Shown here one piece after another: positions 13,201 through 26,437 of a DNA stretch of 64,000 nt (its first letter is position 1; every line of letters begins with the position of its first letter). The notes beneath the pieces are model-generated. The model was not told the DNA's origin, made no database searches, and saw nothing but the letters and a program-made list of their open reading frames with translations. The stretch lies in the NCBI RefSeq assembly GCF_947623445.1, contig NC_135244.1:7192001-7256000 (forward strand), given 5' to 3'. The stretch comes from Clavelina lepadiformis. Lineage: Eukaryota; Chordata; Ascidiacea; Aplousobranchia; Clavelinidae. The translations under genes were made by a program, and so were the position numbers.

Positions 13201-14041
13201 CAAAGTTAGAACTTTGGCGCCAACAGTAGTTCCAAAACTGTTCGCCACATCGTTGGCGCCAACAGCGAAAGACAGTACGAAAGCGACGATGAAACCAACC
13301 ACAATGATCCACACCACATCTTCATTCGACCATGGCACAGCTGTCGTCCCTACGTAGTGGAGAAAAGGCGCCAAATGAAGGGAAACATGCCGGTAAGTGA
13401 TATATCGTTAAGCTAATGAAATATATCGTACTTGTTCACAGTGTATACCGGTATATTACGTAACAGATTTGATTAAAGTTGACGCCATGTTACATGCAGT
13501 TCACAAGGTACCAGTAAATTAGTTATTCAATGCTGTAGTGATCAATTAAAACTTCGTAATTCGATGCATCTAAACAGACTTGTTCAGCAGTCAGTAACTA
13601 ATAGACATTAGTTTAGTTACATCAATTGCTCGTTCCGTTGATGAGTGGCTACATAATGTTATTTCTCAACACTACATTTCGGTACAATATGACAACTGGC
13701 TATATCATCCGCAATAGATATCAAACAGAGTACAAACGTAAATATTGTTACATATTCATGACATATTTTATATTCAGCTTGTCGGTTAGCTGTGTCGCGG
13801 TCCGAAAACCTATAACACTATAATCTATAACAGATCAAATGTACATTAATAGAGTCTACAATATTTCAAGAATTTTGCGAAACACTTAGTCACCGAATAC
13901 AAATCATGTACGTTTTTCAGGTCAAGCCTAGTAGCCTACTGTTATCAGCCCTAAACAAAAAATACTCGTATTAAGTACAAAACATATTTCCGTACCTTCG
14001 TAAGCCAATGATGAAACGTCAAACGTTGAAGAAGTTTCCAT
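7259..14041 (-). CDS. SLC20A1/2: Sodium-dependent phosphate cotransporter, SLC20/PiT family
   Basis: Fifteen exons: 13996-14041, 13195-13349, 12874-13033, 12487-12627, 10899-10984, 10719-10815, 10324-10461, 9979-10076, 9702-9786, 8786-8838, 8610-8657, 8359-8489, 7949-8134, 7634-7718, 7259-7414. They sum to 1665 bp (554 aa plus stop) with every phase compatible. PiT proteins import inorganic phosphate with sodium at the plasma membrane. Both inverted-repeat signatures are present: [11 protein letters not shown] near residues 44-54 and GGNDVSNAIGPL near 406-417. [22 protein letters not shown] and [12 protein letters not shown] are also kept. The large cytosolic loop (about residues 240-390) is charged and shorter than in human PiT1/2, which are about 650-680 aa. 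The start at 14041 puts 20-odd residues before the first membrane helix. An in-frame ATG at 14116 would add 25 residues. The intron 10985-12486 is the longest and holds nothing recognisable beyond a palindromic AT stretch near 11090-11130. Confidence 0.95.
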
Positions 14042-17000
14042 TGATAAATCTTGCAGTACAGTTCGCAGCTTGAGAAACAACAACCAGGACAAGCCCACGT
14101 TGGCTTTATATCTCATTGGCCAAACGAATGGAAGCAGTCACGTGACTACCAACTGGCGCTCTCTGCATCACGCGTGACACACGAGTTGTGCATACGTTTA
14201 CCCAGATATGTGAATAATGCTGATCAGTAAAGGTTGATTTTATATTATTTGTACGATAATGACACTTTGTAAGCACTGAGCATTAATTACGATCTGATTA
14301 AGGTATGCTGTCACACGTTTTCACGGAATTTGATAAGTCAAAGCGATTGTAGTATTCAGCCGCTATTTGTTGTTGAGTTGTTATTAATCGCCAAATTTAT
14401 TCATACTACAGTATAATGGGCCGTGTTTGTTCAAAATGGTGTTCAAGCGGCCGTATCAATCAGTTTCGCGAAAGTTGGGTCCGCGCAAATATATTTTATT
14501 CGCGCGCTTGCAACTTTGTGTGCATTCAGCCTGGGAAAAGCGCAATAGGCCTAAACTTTTAGCAAGCTTGTTAAGAACAGTTGTTAATGCTTTCGTGTTG
14601 CTTGATGGACGTATAACCTACTTTTTCTTCATTCTTATAAAGGAAATCTATTTTGGGAGTCAATCGATAAACATTGCTTTTGGTTGCTGACACTAACAGT
14701 ATACCGAGCAGCGAAGAGATACACGTTTTTATACCAATAATCGAATAAGTATCATCACCGGAATAATTTCAAAACGATATGAAAAATTTCATCAATCACT
14801 TATCTTTTTCTACATTGGCTTAGTTAATTCCGTTCGTCTTTAATACGGGCTTCCCAAACATAACAGAGAAAACAAGAAGCTTCCCAATATATATGCAATA
14901 AAATTTACAAGCCTTAGCCCTTAGTGGAACTGTAGTTTACATTTAGATTTGAATAAAGCAAAAGTTAACGACAAAACCTTGTTGAGGTCATGAAATGACT
15001 TTGTATTTAAAGCTCTGCGCGTGACATCTGAACAGCAGAAAAGTTACGCAAAGCACGTGTGCTCATAAAGTTTTTTGTCTGCCTGCGAGTGGTTACATCA
15101 GCGATAATGCCTGATATGAGTATGACGAATAAAGTCCGTAAGTTAATAGAGGTTTAGTACTCCTATAAAACCGTAACATGTACTTGACCTCCTTAGCTAA
15201 GGTCACACACATCACCACTTACAGCAAGTGAAAGATTAACGGGCTAAAATTTGAAACGAACTGAGTTCAAATTCAAATCTTTCATTACCAGCCTGTCCAG
15301 AGTGAAAAGTTTTTTCCATTTCTTTTTTTAATTGCTGTTCTTTCCGTACGATTTTCATGAATGGTAGATCACTGATGGAGAAAAGGTAAATGTTGGACAA
15401 AACCAAAAACGTAGCGTAAATCATAAGTTTGTGAATGGGTGCGGTGCTCACTGGTGCATGGGCATAACATTTTGATGAAATTAATGAAAAAATTTTGTTA
15501 ATAGTGATTCCGTGATAACACAATATTGCTGTTGGTAAAAGTACATCCTACGCGTCACAATGTTTGTACGTAGCTGTATCATTAGCATAACATTCAGGTA
15601 CCAAAACAAATTTGTGTGGGCTGAAATGTCACTGGAGAATCTACAGCTAAAATCGTACATTTTTGTTTTTAGTTGATTACGTAATGTACGGTACTAACGA
15701 TTTGTAAGTCTCGTAAAACATTCCAATGTGATTTCGTAAACAGCAGTGATACGGTATCGAGATTAAAGGTATGTAGCTAAATGCTGTCAATGACCTTATA
15801 GTTGACTTACAACATAGTAAGTTATCATGTCTACAAGAAGGTCACCATAAGGAAAATATAGTACGACGCTGCGCTGCATTCCAAACTTTTTTATTTGAAT
15901 ACCTTCCGATTATTACCAAATAGCTACCTGCACTGGTGTATTTAGGATTGCTACGAGACAAAAGTTTTTTAAAATTTTGGTCAGAAATTCCCGTGCTTGT
16001 CCAACTTACCCATAATGCGCCGAAACGCAAAATTGTTGGGGTTTTACACCTCTAATATCGCTTTAATACGCCTTAAAGAGAAATCTTTTTTCATATTTAT
16101 ACGTAAAATAACTGTCAATTTATCAGGTATACTTTTGAAGCGCTGTGTACAACTTGTAAGTTCTCATATCACCATTTTTAAGTGCCGTATATCCGTCTAC
16201 TTAAACCTATATATTTTTTAAATATTAACAGGTTATAGCTGATAAGTTGTCGTAAACAAGGAGATGTAATGAGCGAAAAGGAATGGAGACGTCAAAAGGC
16301 CAAGAAAGTAGGGTACGTGAGCAGACGGCCATGGCCCAATGCCTTCTACAACCAACTAAATACACTGGTGCCTGGTGGTTACATCAGAGCTCAGTGTAGG
16401 GCACATTTCGATATATGAGCACGTTTATATATCAAAGAACAAATATAAGCCTACTCATTGTACTAGAAGATCACTTAGCCTATACGTAAAACAAAGTTGT
16501 CACCCAAGAAATGATTAACCTATTGTTTGTACATTTCATGGTCATAAATTAATATTGTATTCGGGCGGTGAGGGAAAACGCTCCACTGGTGAAAACACCA
16601 TTCACACAATATTAAGGGGAACACGCTTTTCATAATGACATCACGTGAATTTTCTTTTAGACATAATTTGTAACTTGTTGCAATGGGAGGAAATCGGTTT
16701 TGGAATTCCAGGTATAAATTGCTTGCAATGTGTTTTTTCTTTGAAAATAGTACTTAAGACGTCGCTAATGACTGATGTAAGTGTGTGTTATTCCAGATAA
16801 AGTTTTTCTAAAATACTGTTGTATACGCTCCAATCTTCATCAACAAAATATAGTGGAAAGTAGTGCAAAACGGACCGTGCGTTTAAAAAAAAGGAACGAA
16901 CTGTAGCGTCACCACTGTTTCGAAGTAACATCACTTTTCCGTCCAGAAAACTTCGAAGGGAACATGCACTATTCTAAGTTTCCAAGACTTGAGTCAGAGC

Positions 17001-17439
17001 AGCGATTCTACTTTTAGTTCTTTTGTTAAAAATGTTATTAAGAGGTAGTATTCCGTAATGAAATAATAAGGACAGTAATTTCATTCATTAACTTAATTGG
17101 ATAAAATGGCATCAACATTAACATTGGCATTAGCAAATGACGTTAGCATTAACTTCATTGGGCCAAAACAGACATGGGAGGTTCGTTTTGCCCCGCTGAA
17201 AGAGCATATCCTTACAAAATGTGAAAATTAGTTTTTGCATAGAATGTTCTTCTATAAATGCATGTATTTTTAGAGATTGCCACTCTATTATGCCAAATTT
17301 TTTTAAGCCGCGTTGAAATTCGAATGAGAACGTCTTTTTCCCTTAAAAGGTCCGTTTGGCTTCACTTTCTCCTCCATTTATAAAAGGTTCGATAACTGTG
17401 TAAGTCTGTAACTTATGTAGCCTATAGCCTTGTCATATA

Positions 17440-17580
17440 CCCAAGCCATCAAACTCGAGCCACAAGTGACAGTCATTTACGTTTTACATGACTCAAGTCA
17501 AGTCTTTTGGAAAAAGTGACTTGTGACAGGTCGAGTCGAGTAATTTGACAAATTAGACTCGAGTGAAGTCATGTCGATAA
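17440..17580. repeat. ACTCGAG/AAGTCAAGTC-rich low-complexity repeat
   Basis: Short palindromic and near-tandem words (CAAACTCGAGCC, GACTCAAGTCAAGTC, GTCGAGTCGAGT, GACTCGAGTGAAGTC) crowd this segment. A similar word set occurs at about 27830-28180, so this is probably a dispersed repeat family rather than regulatory clustering. Confidence 0.45.
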
Positions 17581-18701
17581 AGATGTATGAATTTAAACCA
17601 TGTACAATAAGCAAAAGTACCGTTTTTGCCATCGCCCAACGTGAAACATTTAGAGTTTTAAAAATTGAATCCGTTTTGCTGCCCCGTAATCGTTCATAGA
17701 CAAATAAACTTAATTTGTTAATAAGTTGCACTGTACTGTTTTTGTATGAAGAATACACGATTCTTTTCAACTCAATGCTCGCTGTATAACAACGAAAAAA
17801 TTTGTATAGGTGAAGCTATTTTTCTCTTTGTCTCACCCTGCTGGCAGGTATGACATTCAATTCACTAATAAATGCCTATAACACTATTGTTTTACAGTGA
17901 ACTGAAGGGTTAATATTGTCACTGCTAGAGAGTCATGTGGATATTGTCTTTCTGCCCGAAAAATTTTGCTCCAGGGACGTCAATGTATTTGTAAATAAAT
18001 TCGTTCACAAATAATTACTGGTATAGCAGCGGAAGTCAAGCTAAAATATATTTCAGTCTACATTGGAAAAGTGAACATCGTCACATGTCACTTTTTTGAT
18101 CTGCTTGTACAAAGTGTCAAGTTGATGCATCCGAGCAACAAATGTAGGACTTTTTTAACTGAAACATGAACTAACTACAAAACTTTACAAAACACAAAAG
18201 TTGCGAAATCTTCGACAACTGGTCAACACTTGCCAAAAAAAGCACAGCGCTTTATAGTCAAAGGCAAGATATCAAGGATAGAAAATAAAGCAACACAGAA
18301 GAGCAGCGATGAGATTAAGAGAAACAGTTGTTAATTAATGTTTTCGCACAAAACTGGTTGTACGTTTGGAAAGATATTTGTGTAGGCGTATTGTTAAATA
18401 TTCTTGTCGCAAAAGTCTACACAACAAAGGTTTTTGCAAACGGTACGCTGTTGTGAGGAAGTGGTAATTTCGGTAGCTGATATGGTGTGCTAGGCGCAGC
18501 ACAATTGCGCATACACCAGCGCACAGTTCTGAAGAAATGTTGTTGTCCTCACCAAGATGTTTCTACTCATTTCAAGAAATAGCTTTATTTCATAGACACT
18601 TTGCCTTCTTCTCTGAAATAGCTACACAGATTGAGTGCGGACAGGACAGGTTTTGTTTAAGACACGGATTTGGGAAAGAATCTAAAAATTAAAAAATTGG
18701 G

Positions 18702-18707
18702 TTTATT
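18702..18707 (-). promoter_or_regulatory. Putative polyadenylation signal AATAAA
   Basis: TTTATT on the plus strand (AATAAA on the coding strand) lies 85 bp beyond the stop codon of the kringle/YWTD gene. It supports that stop as the true end, although a GTATGT donor-like site occurs in the last exon. Confidence 0.45.
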
Positions 18708-18791
18708 TAAATGAATTAGCGATCAATGTAAAGCATCTTACGCTTAATTTTATAACGTCGGCTATTATGACAAAATTTGACGGTAAAAGCT

Positions 18792-21700
18792 TTACATTCC
18801 CTGGACAGTGGACATACCTAATTCGTTTTGTTGATATTTCGTGCTAAAAAGGGCAAGTGAAGAGAGTTTGTAAAAGTCTCGTGGTCCATAGTCTTCGATG
18901 GAACCGTCAGTCAGACTCATCCTGTGTACTTGGTGGGAGCCAACAAAGTATAACGTGTCCTTGTAGACCTGGAAGCTGAATTTGAAGAAATTGTGATGAT
19001 ACTTAAAAGGTAACCAAAAGTTATAGTTAAGGTAACCTCGTTGCTTCATATTGTACAACTCGAACGTACTTTGTGACAAATTAGTTTTTATCCTATCTAC
19101 ATTATTTGACTATAGGACTAGACCAATATATCGACTACCCCATACCTCTTCAGATAAGAATAAGACTGGTCGCCAACATCTAACATGTAAGATACTTCAG
19201 GAGGTGGGTCGTCCAACAAACCATTTAATGAATCCAGAGGTATTTCAATGACCATAAGTAATTTGGCTTCTCCAACGAACAAACTGTTGCCTGCAGCAGG
19301 AAAGAGAAAACAATCTATTATAAATTCCACGTAAAACAACATCTAGTCCTGCTGAGCTCGCACTTCAGTATAATAAAGTATCAATAAACAAAAGATAATC
19401 CTTTCATGTTCTTACGTTTGTAGTCAATTGTAATTGCGTGCGGCCAGTGCAAATTCTCCATAACTACTTCATGCGATGAGCCATCAAAATTCATTCTCCA
19501 TACCTGTCCATTTCCTTCCATCGAATTGGTGTTTGTGTAATACAACTTTCTAGAAACAAAACCACAGCTATATTTGAAGAATATTCTGAACGTTTTAGCA
19601 CGTTTTCTTGCCCTTTGTTTTCATAATATCTTCAACCATATTCCCTTCTAATAATACTGCAATAGTCTGTTCCTTACAGCGTAGTATTCCAGTTTATCTT
19701 GTATTTACGAGCTTTTTCGCATTACATAAGCATGCAAACCACATAGGCGTCTCATGGTGTTTCGGTTTACTGCAAGCGTTTACAACAAATCAAGGCTGCT
19801 ATTTACTTGTTTTTCGAATCCACTGATAACATCTTTATGTCCGACATAAAAAGCATAGACATTGGCGTCATAATGGGTATTATAAACCTTCCATCTTCGC
19901 AAGATCCGTAGATGGACTGACTATGAATGTCAGCAAAGAACACATGACCGCTGATAGGATCAACAGCTACACTGCTAGCTGCAAGACAATGTTTTTCTAT
20001 TAGAATTGATTGTTTTGTCAATACCCTTCACCTTACGAAATACGCTCCTACTGATGATTATCTTTCAGTGGTATGTTGTTGTGACACAAAAGAACATCGA
20101 ATAAAGTAACTTGGTACAAATGTAGGCTACAATTTTAGGCGATAAACACGTTGACATTCAACTTGCAATTTTGTCAATATTTCCATCACGTCATAGGATA
20201 TTTAGGAAAGCCCATTGAAATAGACCAATAGTCATACTTTCGCAATATTATACTAAGGCAAACTAATGATGAGATAAACATAAAATTAAGTAAGGTGATT
20301 TTTCGGCTCATGAATTTGGTAAAATTTTAACGTACGTTGGACGGTCTCAGCTAACTTGGAATACATGGAAGTTGAGGGAGAATACTTCAAGATTCCTTCT
20401 TCTCTGGAGGAGAACAAATATATGTTTTGCCTCAGCGGATCTACGGTGACCTCGGAGATCTTTTCAAATCTGTCTGCAAAATCCAGTCGATAAGCTTGTT
20501 AACGAAAGAATTGTTATTACAAGTGTAATTAAAGCAACGGCACCTCTTTATGCATCTTGTACCTGTTTCTACAATTCCGTATTGAATTTCATCTTGAGGA
20601 TTAAGCGAGAACTCGAAAAGTTTATAAAGTTTTTCGTCAAGAACAAGCAGATAATTGTCTTCAAGATAAACTAAAATAGAATAACAATATATAAGATTCA
20701 AATTAAAGCCAAAACGTAAATATAGCGTGACACAACAGAGATAAAACCACTAATCTGATTTTTTTTTGGACGACCAAAGGGACTTTCCAGAAGCGTCATT
20801 ACTTACATTTGATGAGAATCGTTATAAGAAACAAAGCTTTCACTTACAAAAAGTATCGGAAAATTTGTGATTTTGATTAGCGAAGATCTGATAATATGAT
20901 TAATACTTCCTTTAGAGTGAAAAGGCTATGTCTACATAACATACAAATAAATACAGCAACGAAATAAACAAATTCGTTAGAATAACAAGGGGATTTCTCA
21001 ATTTCCCGTGTAAGGTTATCACGCACGGCTATCAATCACGGCACTTACGAGGCGTACAACCAGTATCACCATTTTTGTGATATCCCATAGAGCATGCACA
21101 TTCCCTTGATGCGTTCACACGAGGAAGGCAAATGTGATCGCATGGTGGGACGCCATCACATCCTCCGAAACCAAACCCTGCAAGGGTTCAACGTAAAGTT
21201 AAATGTTGACTACCTCATAAATTTTTATCAAATTTTCCAATTTACTTAAAACTATTTACAGTTGAATATCCAAAATGTCTATACACCATTTGAGCTATAT
21301 TTGATCTTCACCTTTGCTGAGGGAATCTTCTTCCTTTTTGCTTAAAACTTTTAAACCTCGGGGCTCTCCGGAGAAGTCGTACTTTAGTGTCTTTCTCGTG
21401 TTTTTGCTCAGAATCCACATGGAATAGAGAAGGTCGCCATGATTGTTGTAACGTCCTTGATCGTCGGCCATGTAAATGTAATCCTAGAATGGTTGGGATT
21501 ACTCATAACTCTGGTTTGATATAATGCAACAAATTATCAAAAAAATTTTAATAACGCTTTTTTTAAATTAAAAAATTACTTTGAACAACTTAGGATTTTG
21601 TCGGAGTAGTATAGTATTTTGTAAATGTTTATGGAAATGAACTTATGAAAAAGAAGTTGCAATGTGTGACAGTACCAAGTAAGCGGCAATCCCTGTGAAT

Positions 21701-24700
21701 TTCGAGCCAGTCCTGTAATAATGATGCTTGATGTTGCCGCCATCCATATCACAGCTTGTTACCATTGCCAAGTAGTCCCAGTAGTCAGCCACGTATAACC
21801 TGTTTATTAATATTGGAGCTTGTGGATTAACATTTTTTACATCCACATTACCACAGGTCTACACATTAAAATTTACGCTTTAAAGGAATAAAATAATCAA
21901 TCAAACAGGAGATATTCAAAAACGATTTTAAAACAGTTATGGTGTCAAAATTGACATTTGTAAGGGTATTTTAAAAAGTAAATAAATTTCAGACGAAAAC
22001 ATTGTACTCTATTACTTAAAATTTAGATCCAGATCTGGTTATGTGGAAAGATTTTTTTGTACAACCACAATGACTCACCTATCGTCTGTATAGTCAATTG
22101 ACATGGCGGTGACCTTAAAAACCTTTGGATATTTAAAGAGAACTTTTACGGTTTGGCCAGCCATATCGGTCGCTATTACCCGCGATCCCATCGGCTTGTG
22201 TGTCGAGAAAAACAATCGCCTGGAATGGAGTTAAACGCTTCTTGAAATATTTTGATCTTTAACTAATTTGCCGTGCAAGATGATTTCATGTCGTACTGAC
22301 CTTTCCAAAAACACGAACACGCTTTTCCAAAGCAAAAAAGCTCAGTGAAAAAGATAAAAATAAACTCACCTCTGCGTAGAATGGACTGCAATGCTTGTCA
22401 GGGGGTCGTTGCCAGATCGATAAACGGGGGTGAAAAAGCTCAACGTTGGGTCCGCCACCATGACCCAGTTCATCGTTCCATCGGTCCAGTAAAGATTTTG
22501 ATTGAACCAATCGTAAGCTATTGCTGTTATCGTTGATGCCAGTCCACGAAGATGGATGGATGATAGGTTGGAGATCATGTTTGTTGCTTCAACACAATCG
22601 GCCCTGTTTGGTTTATTAATTGTTGTTTAATAACTAAAATATTGGATATTTATAGCTTAGTTTTAAGTATAAGAATAAGGCAATAAAGTATAATTTTGAT
22701 AATGACTCAAGGTAACTTATAATTTATCAGGCATAACCAATATATTATTAGTTGTAATTCTTTTGGCATACGGCAATTATTATTATAGCCTCACTTTGAA
22801 TTAACGTAGAAGATTGTGTGCTCCATGTAGCTTCCTGTGACATCAACATACTCGGAGAAGAATCGATTGGCATCCACAAGCACTGAGATGTTGAATTGGC
22901 CTTTTTGCTGGGAAGACCGCTTCCCGATTAATTCAGGGTCAGCTTCAATGGCCAAGATGTTTGCTGACGCATTTTGGAGGTTGGTCCAGAGCAATAGGGA
23001 GTCGTCAGCTAAGAAACATTATAAAATGTTTACAATAATACTTGAGGTTTATGCATACTTTATATTGTACATATAAGCTACACTGTGTATAGGAACTATA
23101 TAAAACCGCAGCAAAAATACATGTCTGATCGAAATATCATCTTGATAAATAGTCAAATATAAATAATGTGTAGTTAAGAGTTAATCACCTTAATTCCACA
23201 AATTGATAACCTTTCTCGTTCGTGTGTTTTTCTATATTTAAGGCAAGTAATTAAGGTGTTTGATAGCTATACGCCAACTTACGGCATTTCGGTACATCAC
23301 AGTATTCCCAGCGCCGATCGGGATCAGTCGTGTAACACCATAAACCATGAACATCGTTGTCTGGATTTCTAAATAGTTCGATAACTGGTATAATTTGAAT
23401 GTGAGACAACGTTACAAAATGTCTGCAACATAAAACGCAAACGACTCGTGTGTCGAAAAACCGGCGCTTGTCAGTACAAGACGCACGTTTCGACAACATG
23501 CACGACAAACTTAAAAACGGCCGTCGTATTTGCAAGCTCTAACAGTTAGTAAACCAATAACCCGTATAATGTTGCCAATCTAGTTAAACATGCTTCATAT
23601 AAGAAGCATATTTTCGTACGAAAAATGTCGAAACGGTATATGATAACAACGTGTAATTGATTTCACTTGATATTTCATTTTCCCCAACGACACTTGCACG
23701 ATACAGTTGTTATTTTGAGATTTTCTGTTATGTGTAAGACGATAAATATTTGGCAGGTATACCATGAAACACGTTTGCTGATAACCTTTTCAGTTCCGAT
23801 AAATATTATTGAGTTGTTTTTATAGCAAAGAGTTTTCAAATGTCGCACGGTTTTAACCACTAAAATATTCCCGTAGATACAGTCAGAAGTCAAACTTGAC
23901 AGATTACAAAAGCTTTTTCAAAAGCCTCATTCATACAGCGTACATGCTCAAGGCGTTGGTATTCGGCCGTAAAGCCACGAAAATGACATAAAATATTAAG
24001 CACATAAAAGCAAAAATATAAATGTAGAAACTTGTAAATCGGACATTCTGAAAACGCGTTTCCAGATTAATTTGCAAAACGTCTCGTCCACCTGCAGTAG
24101 TTGTGCCTTCCACCCTCTGGCAGGTATTTTGGTTGATGTGGGTATTTGACGTCCCACCTTTGGCATGGAATACCGGATGCTGTATAGGCGCGTGTTCCTC
24201 GGTACCACGAACTAGGGCCTTCCACGCAGTCATTTTCTATGAATTAAGGGTTGATTTGTTTACAACTCATGCGGTTACATTCATGATCTGCAGTGATTAA
24301 CAATCATGCAAATTTTATGAACAACTGAGTTTTGTTCAGCTTTAGGTGGAACATAAACGGGAATTTATAAAACAAAGTTAAAGTCAAAACAATATAGGCC
24401 AGTGGTTCCCAGACTTTTTCCGCTTGTGACGCACTAGAAAAATTATAAAACGCTTGCGGCACACTCACAAGAGAAGAACAGTTGCTTTAAAAAATTTATT
24501 TTCACGTGTTAATGCGATGGATGTGCTTATTGGATGGACATGTGCTTATTTATGAGCTATTGAAGCAGTTAGAGCGCTTTTAAGTCGCATATGTTTGTCT
24601 GCATGCCTTATTTTAAATACTTCTACAGTTCTTTTCCAAAATTCCAAAAAGATTCGCGGCACACCTGAGAATCTGTGGCGACACACAGTTTGAGAATCAC

Positions 24701-26437
24701 TGATATAGGCCTAGACGTAATCGTTCATTACAATGAAATTTTTAATCATGTTTTGCTTCGTACAAAATTGCTATGTTTGTCTCTGTGGTAAACTTACAAC
24801 GTCAAACGTATTCCAATGGCGTACAGGGGTCGAGAACCTTTTTTGGCTAAGGGCGTCATGAAAGCTGCATATTTTTAATTGTATTTCCATGAGAACCATA
24901 TAATATTTTTCAACAATTAATGCAACTAACGTGTGCATTTTTAAGCAAATCCAACAATTTTAGACAACGGTAAATGTCTGAATTTAATCTTTAATAACAT
25001 GCTTCTTACTGTTAATGCGACTTACAATTACAGAAAAAGTTTTATTTGTCACAATCGTGCTAAGAAATGCCAGATTAGATTTATCTGTGAGCTAGATGCC
25101 GTCATCAAAAGAGCCAAATCTGACTCGCGAGCCATATATAGGTTCCCGACCTCTGGCGTAGAATTTACGCGGTACCATAACCCCCGCAGCAGAATTAAAT
25201 TTTTTGGTTTTTGAGGAATTTAAGTTGTATTGTGAAGAAAATATACCCAGCATAGCGATACTAAAAGACGCAAAAAAATTTATGTTATAATATACTTTGC
25301 ATGGCATAATCTTATTCAGTCAGAATTTGTAGTAAAATTATTCAATTAGTTCGTGTTCACCCGATAAAATAGACAAACCGTATTCAATGTGAAACTTTTT
25401 TCACCTTTTTCCGCTTTAGGCCAAACATATTTGAGGCGTCTTCAACCTTTTCGAGATTAACATAAAAACTTTTCGTGCTTTGTTTGCCATCTGCGCAAAC
25501 TAGATTACTTCAACTCAGTAGAAACGCAGAAATTCGCATGTGAAGGACATACCTGAGGTTGTTTTATCCACGAAAATGAACAACGTTCTTTTATGCTTAG
25601 CTTAGCCATATACAGAAAACATAGTGCGAATAGAAGACATAGTGCAAACAGCTTTCTTTGAAAGGAGATTAGTTATATTATAGTTAATCGGATTTTTACT
25701 TTAAACAGGTTTCATAACAACTTTAATTAAATGCCGCTTGTTTTTGCAGGATTTTGCTGCAAATCTTGCAAAGTTGTTCCCGATTAAGCACAATTTATGG
25801 TAATAATATGTCTTGGAAAGTCCCACTTGATTGCGCACGTATATAGCCCGTTATTTGGTGCTAATAGGTATGACAAATATATCACTGATTTTATAAAGCA
25901 AACTGACTGAGTCATGATTATCACATAATCATAGCCAAAACAACGGACGGTTTGACATTTGATGACCTGCTAAAGGGTGATTGGGTTTACAAGCTAAATG
26001 GCAGGTTCAAACACATAATCGTGGGCCTTCATAATATTTTCATTATGGGGAGGTAATGTTGTAATAAATGTAATAATTCAGAACAGCAAACTTGTAAAAC
26101 TTATGCATAATTGCCAGTCATACAGGAAGCATAAGATTATAAGTTTCCAAGAGATTTTTGTCAGATTTTGGAAAAAATATATTTTGAAAAAATATAAAAG
26201 TTTTTGATGGTATATGTTAAAAATTCAGTTTGATCAGTTTACTGACTTTAATCATTATTTCATCATATTATAATTATAGTAAATTTAAATCTAATATTAA
26301 ATTAGCTTCTCGGAGTTGGCTAACCTGGTAATTAAAATATTTCTCTTACCTTTGCTCTTGTCATCAAAATGCAGCTCAAAACTTCTTGCTACAGAGTAGC
26401 TTGCGGCAAAGATGACCAGCAATTGCAACGTTAACAT
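18792..26437 (-). CDS. Secreted kringle + YWTD propeller + EGF + propeller protein (LRP-related)
   Basis: Fifteen exons: 26350-26437, 24092-24236, 23283-23368, 22795-23008, 22370-22603, 22079-22219, 21676-21799, 21312-21483, 21049-21177, 20563-20670, 20336-20473, 19807-19978, 19416-19549, 19146-19290, 18792-18975. Total 2214 bp, 737 aa, all phases consistent. Order: hydrophobic signal peptide (about 1-18, [14 protein letters not shown]); kringle 30-106 with six cysteines; propeller 1 about 107-401 with [18 protein letters not shown] and IYMADDQG blade motifs; EGF-like 402-444 in the CDHICLPR style of LRP/LDLR EGF modules; propeller 2 about 445-737 with degenerate motifs ([23 protein letters not shown]). 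No membrane helix follows, so secretion is predicted. LDLR/LRP5/6 propellers bind ligands such as DKK and sclerostin, and Kremen is a kringle protein of the same pathway. A Wnt or protease-related role here is only a guess. The first intron carries two hAT-like MITEs. Confidence 0.88.
24400..24702. mobile_element. hAT-like MITE in intron 1 of the kringle/YWTD gene
   Basis: It starts CAGTGGTTCCCAGACTTTTTC and ends CAGTTTGAGAATCACTG, which are imperfect inverted repeats. It is flanked by an exact 8-bp duplication ATATAGGC at 24392-24399 and 24703-24710. It is 303 bp with no coding capacity. Confidence 0.85.
24824..25155. mobile_element. Second hAT-like MITE in the same intron
   Basis: Terminal inverted repeats CAGGGGTCGAGAACCTTTTT and, read from the other end, CAGAGGTCGGGAACCTATAT, delimit about 332 bp. 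TGGCGTA occurs at both edges but overlaps the right terminus by two bases, so the target duplication is not cleanly resolved. The ends belong to the same class as the neighbouring element. Confidence 0.6.

Larger units (their letters stand above)
14042..18791. other. Intergenic region, no clear gene
   Basis: No recognisable family was found on either strand. It contains a low-complexity tract rich in ACTCGAG/AAGTCAAGTC words (about 17440-17580). A 49-codon plus-strand frame at 16269-16418 carries an internal good splice donor and is listed under findings. The promoter of the PiT gene should lie in the 14.1-14.6 kb part, but no core element could be assigned. Confidence 0.5.

Noticed and set aside
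18792..18835. Donor-like GTATGT in the last kringle/YWTD exon, suggesting further membrane or tail exons
   Set aside because: The frame runs 11 codons further to a TAA, an AATAAA signal follows 85 bp on, and no downstream exon with a hydrophobic segment was found. It cannot be fully excluded.
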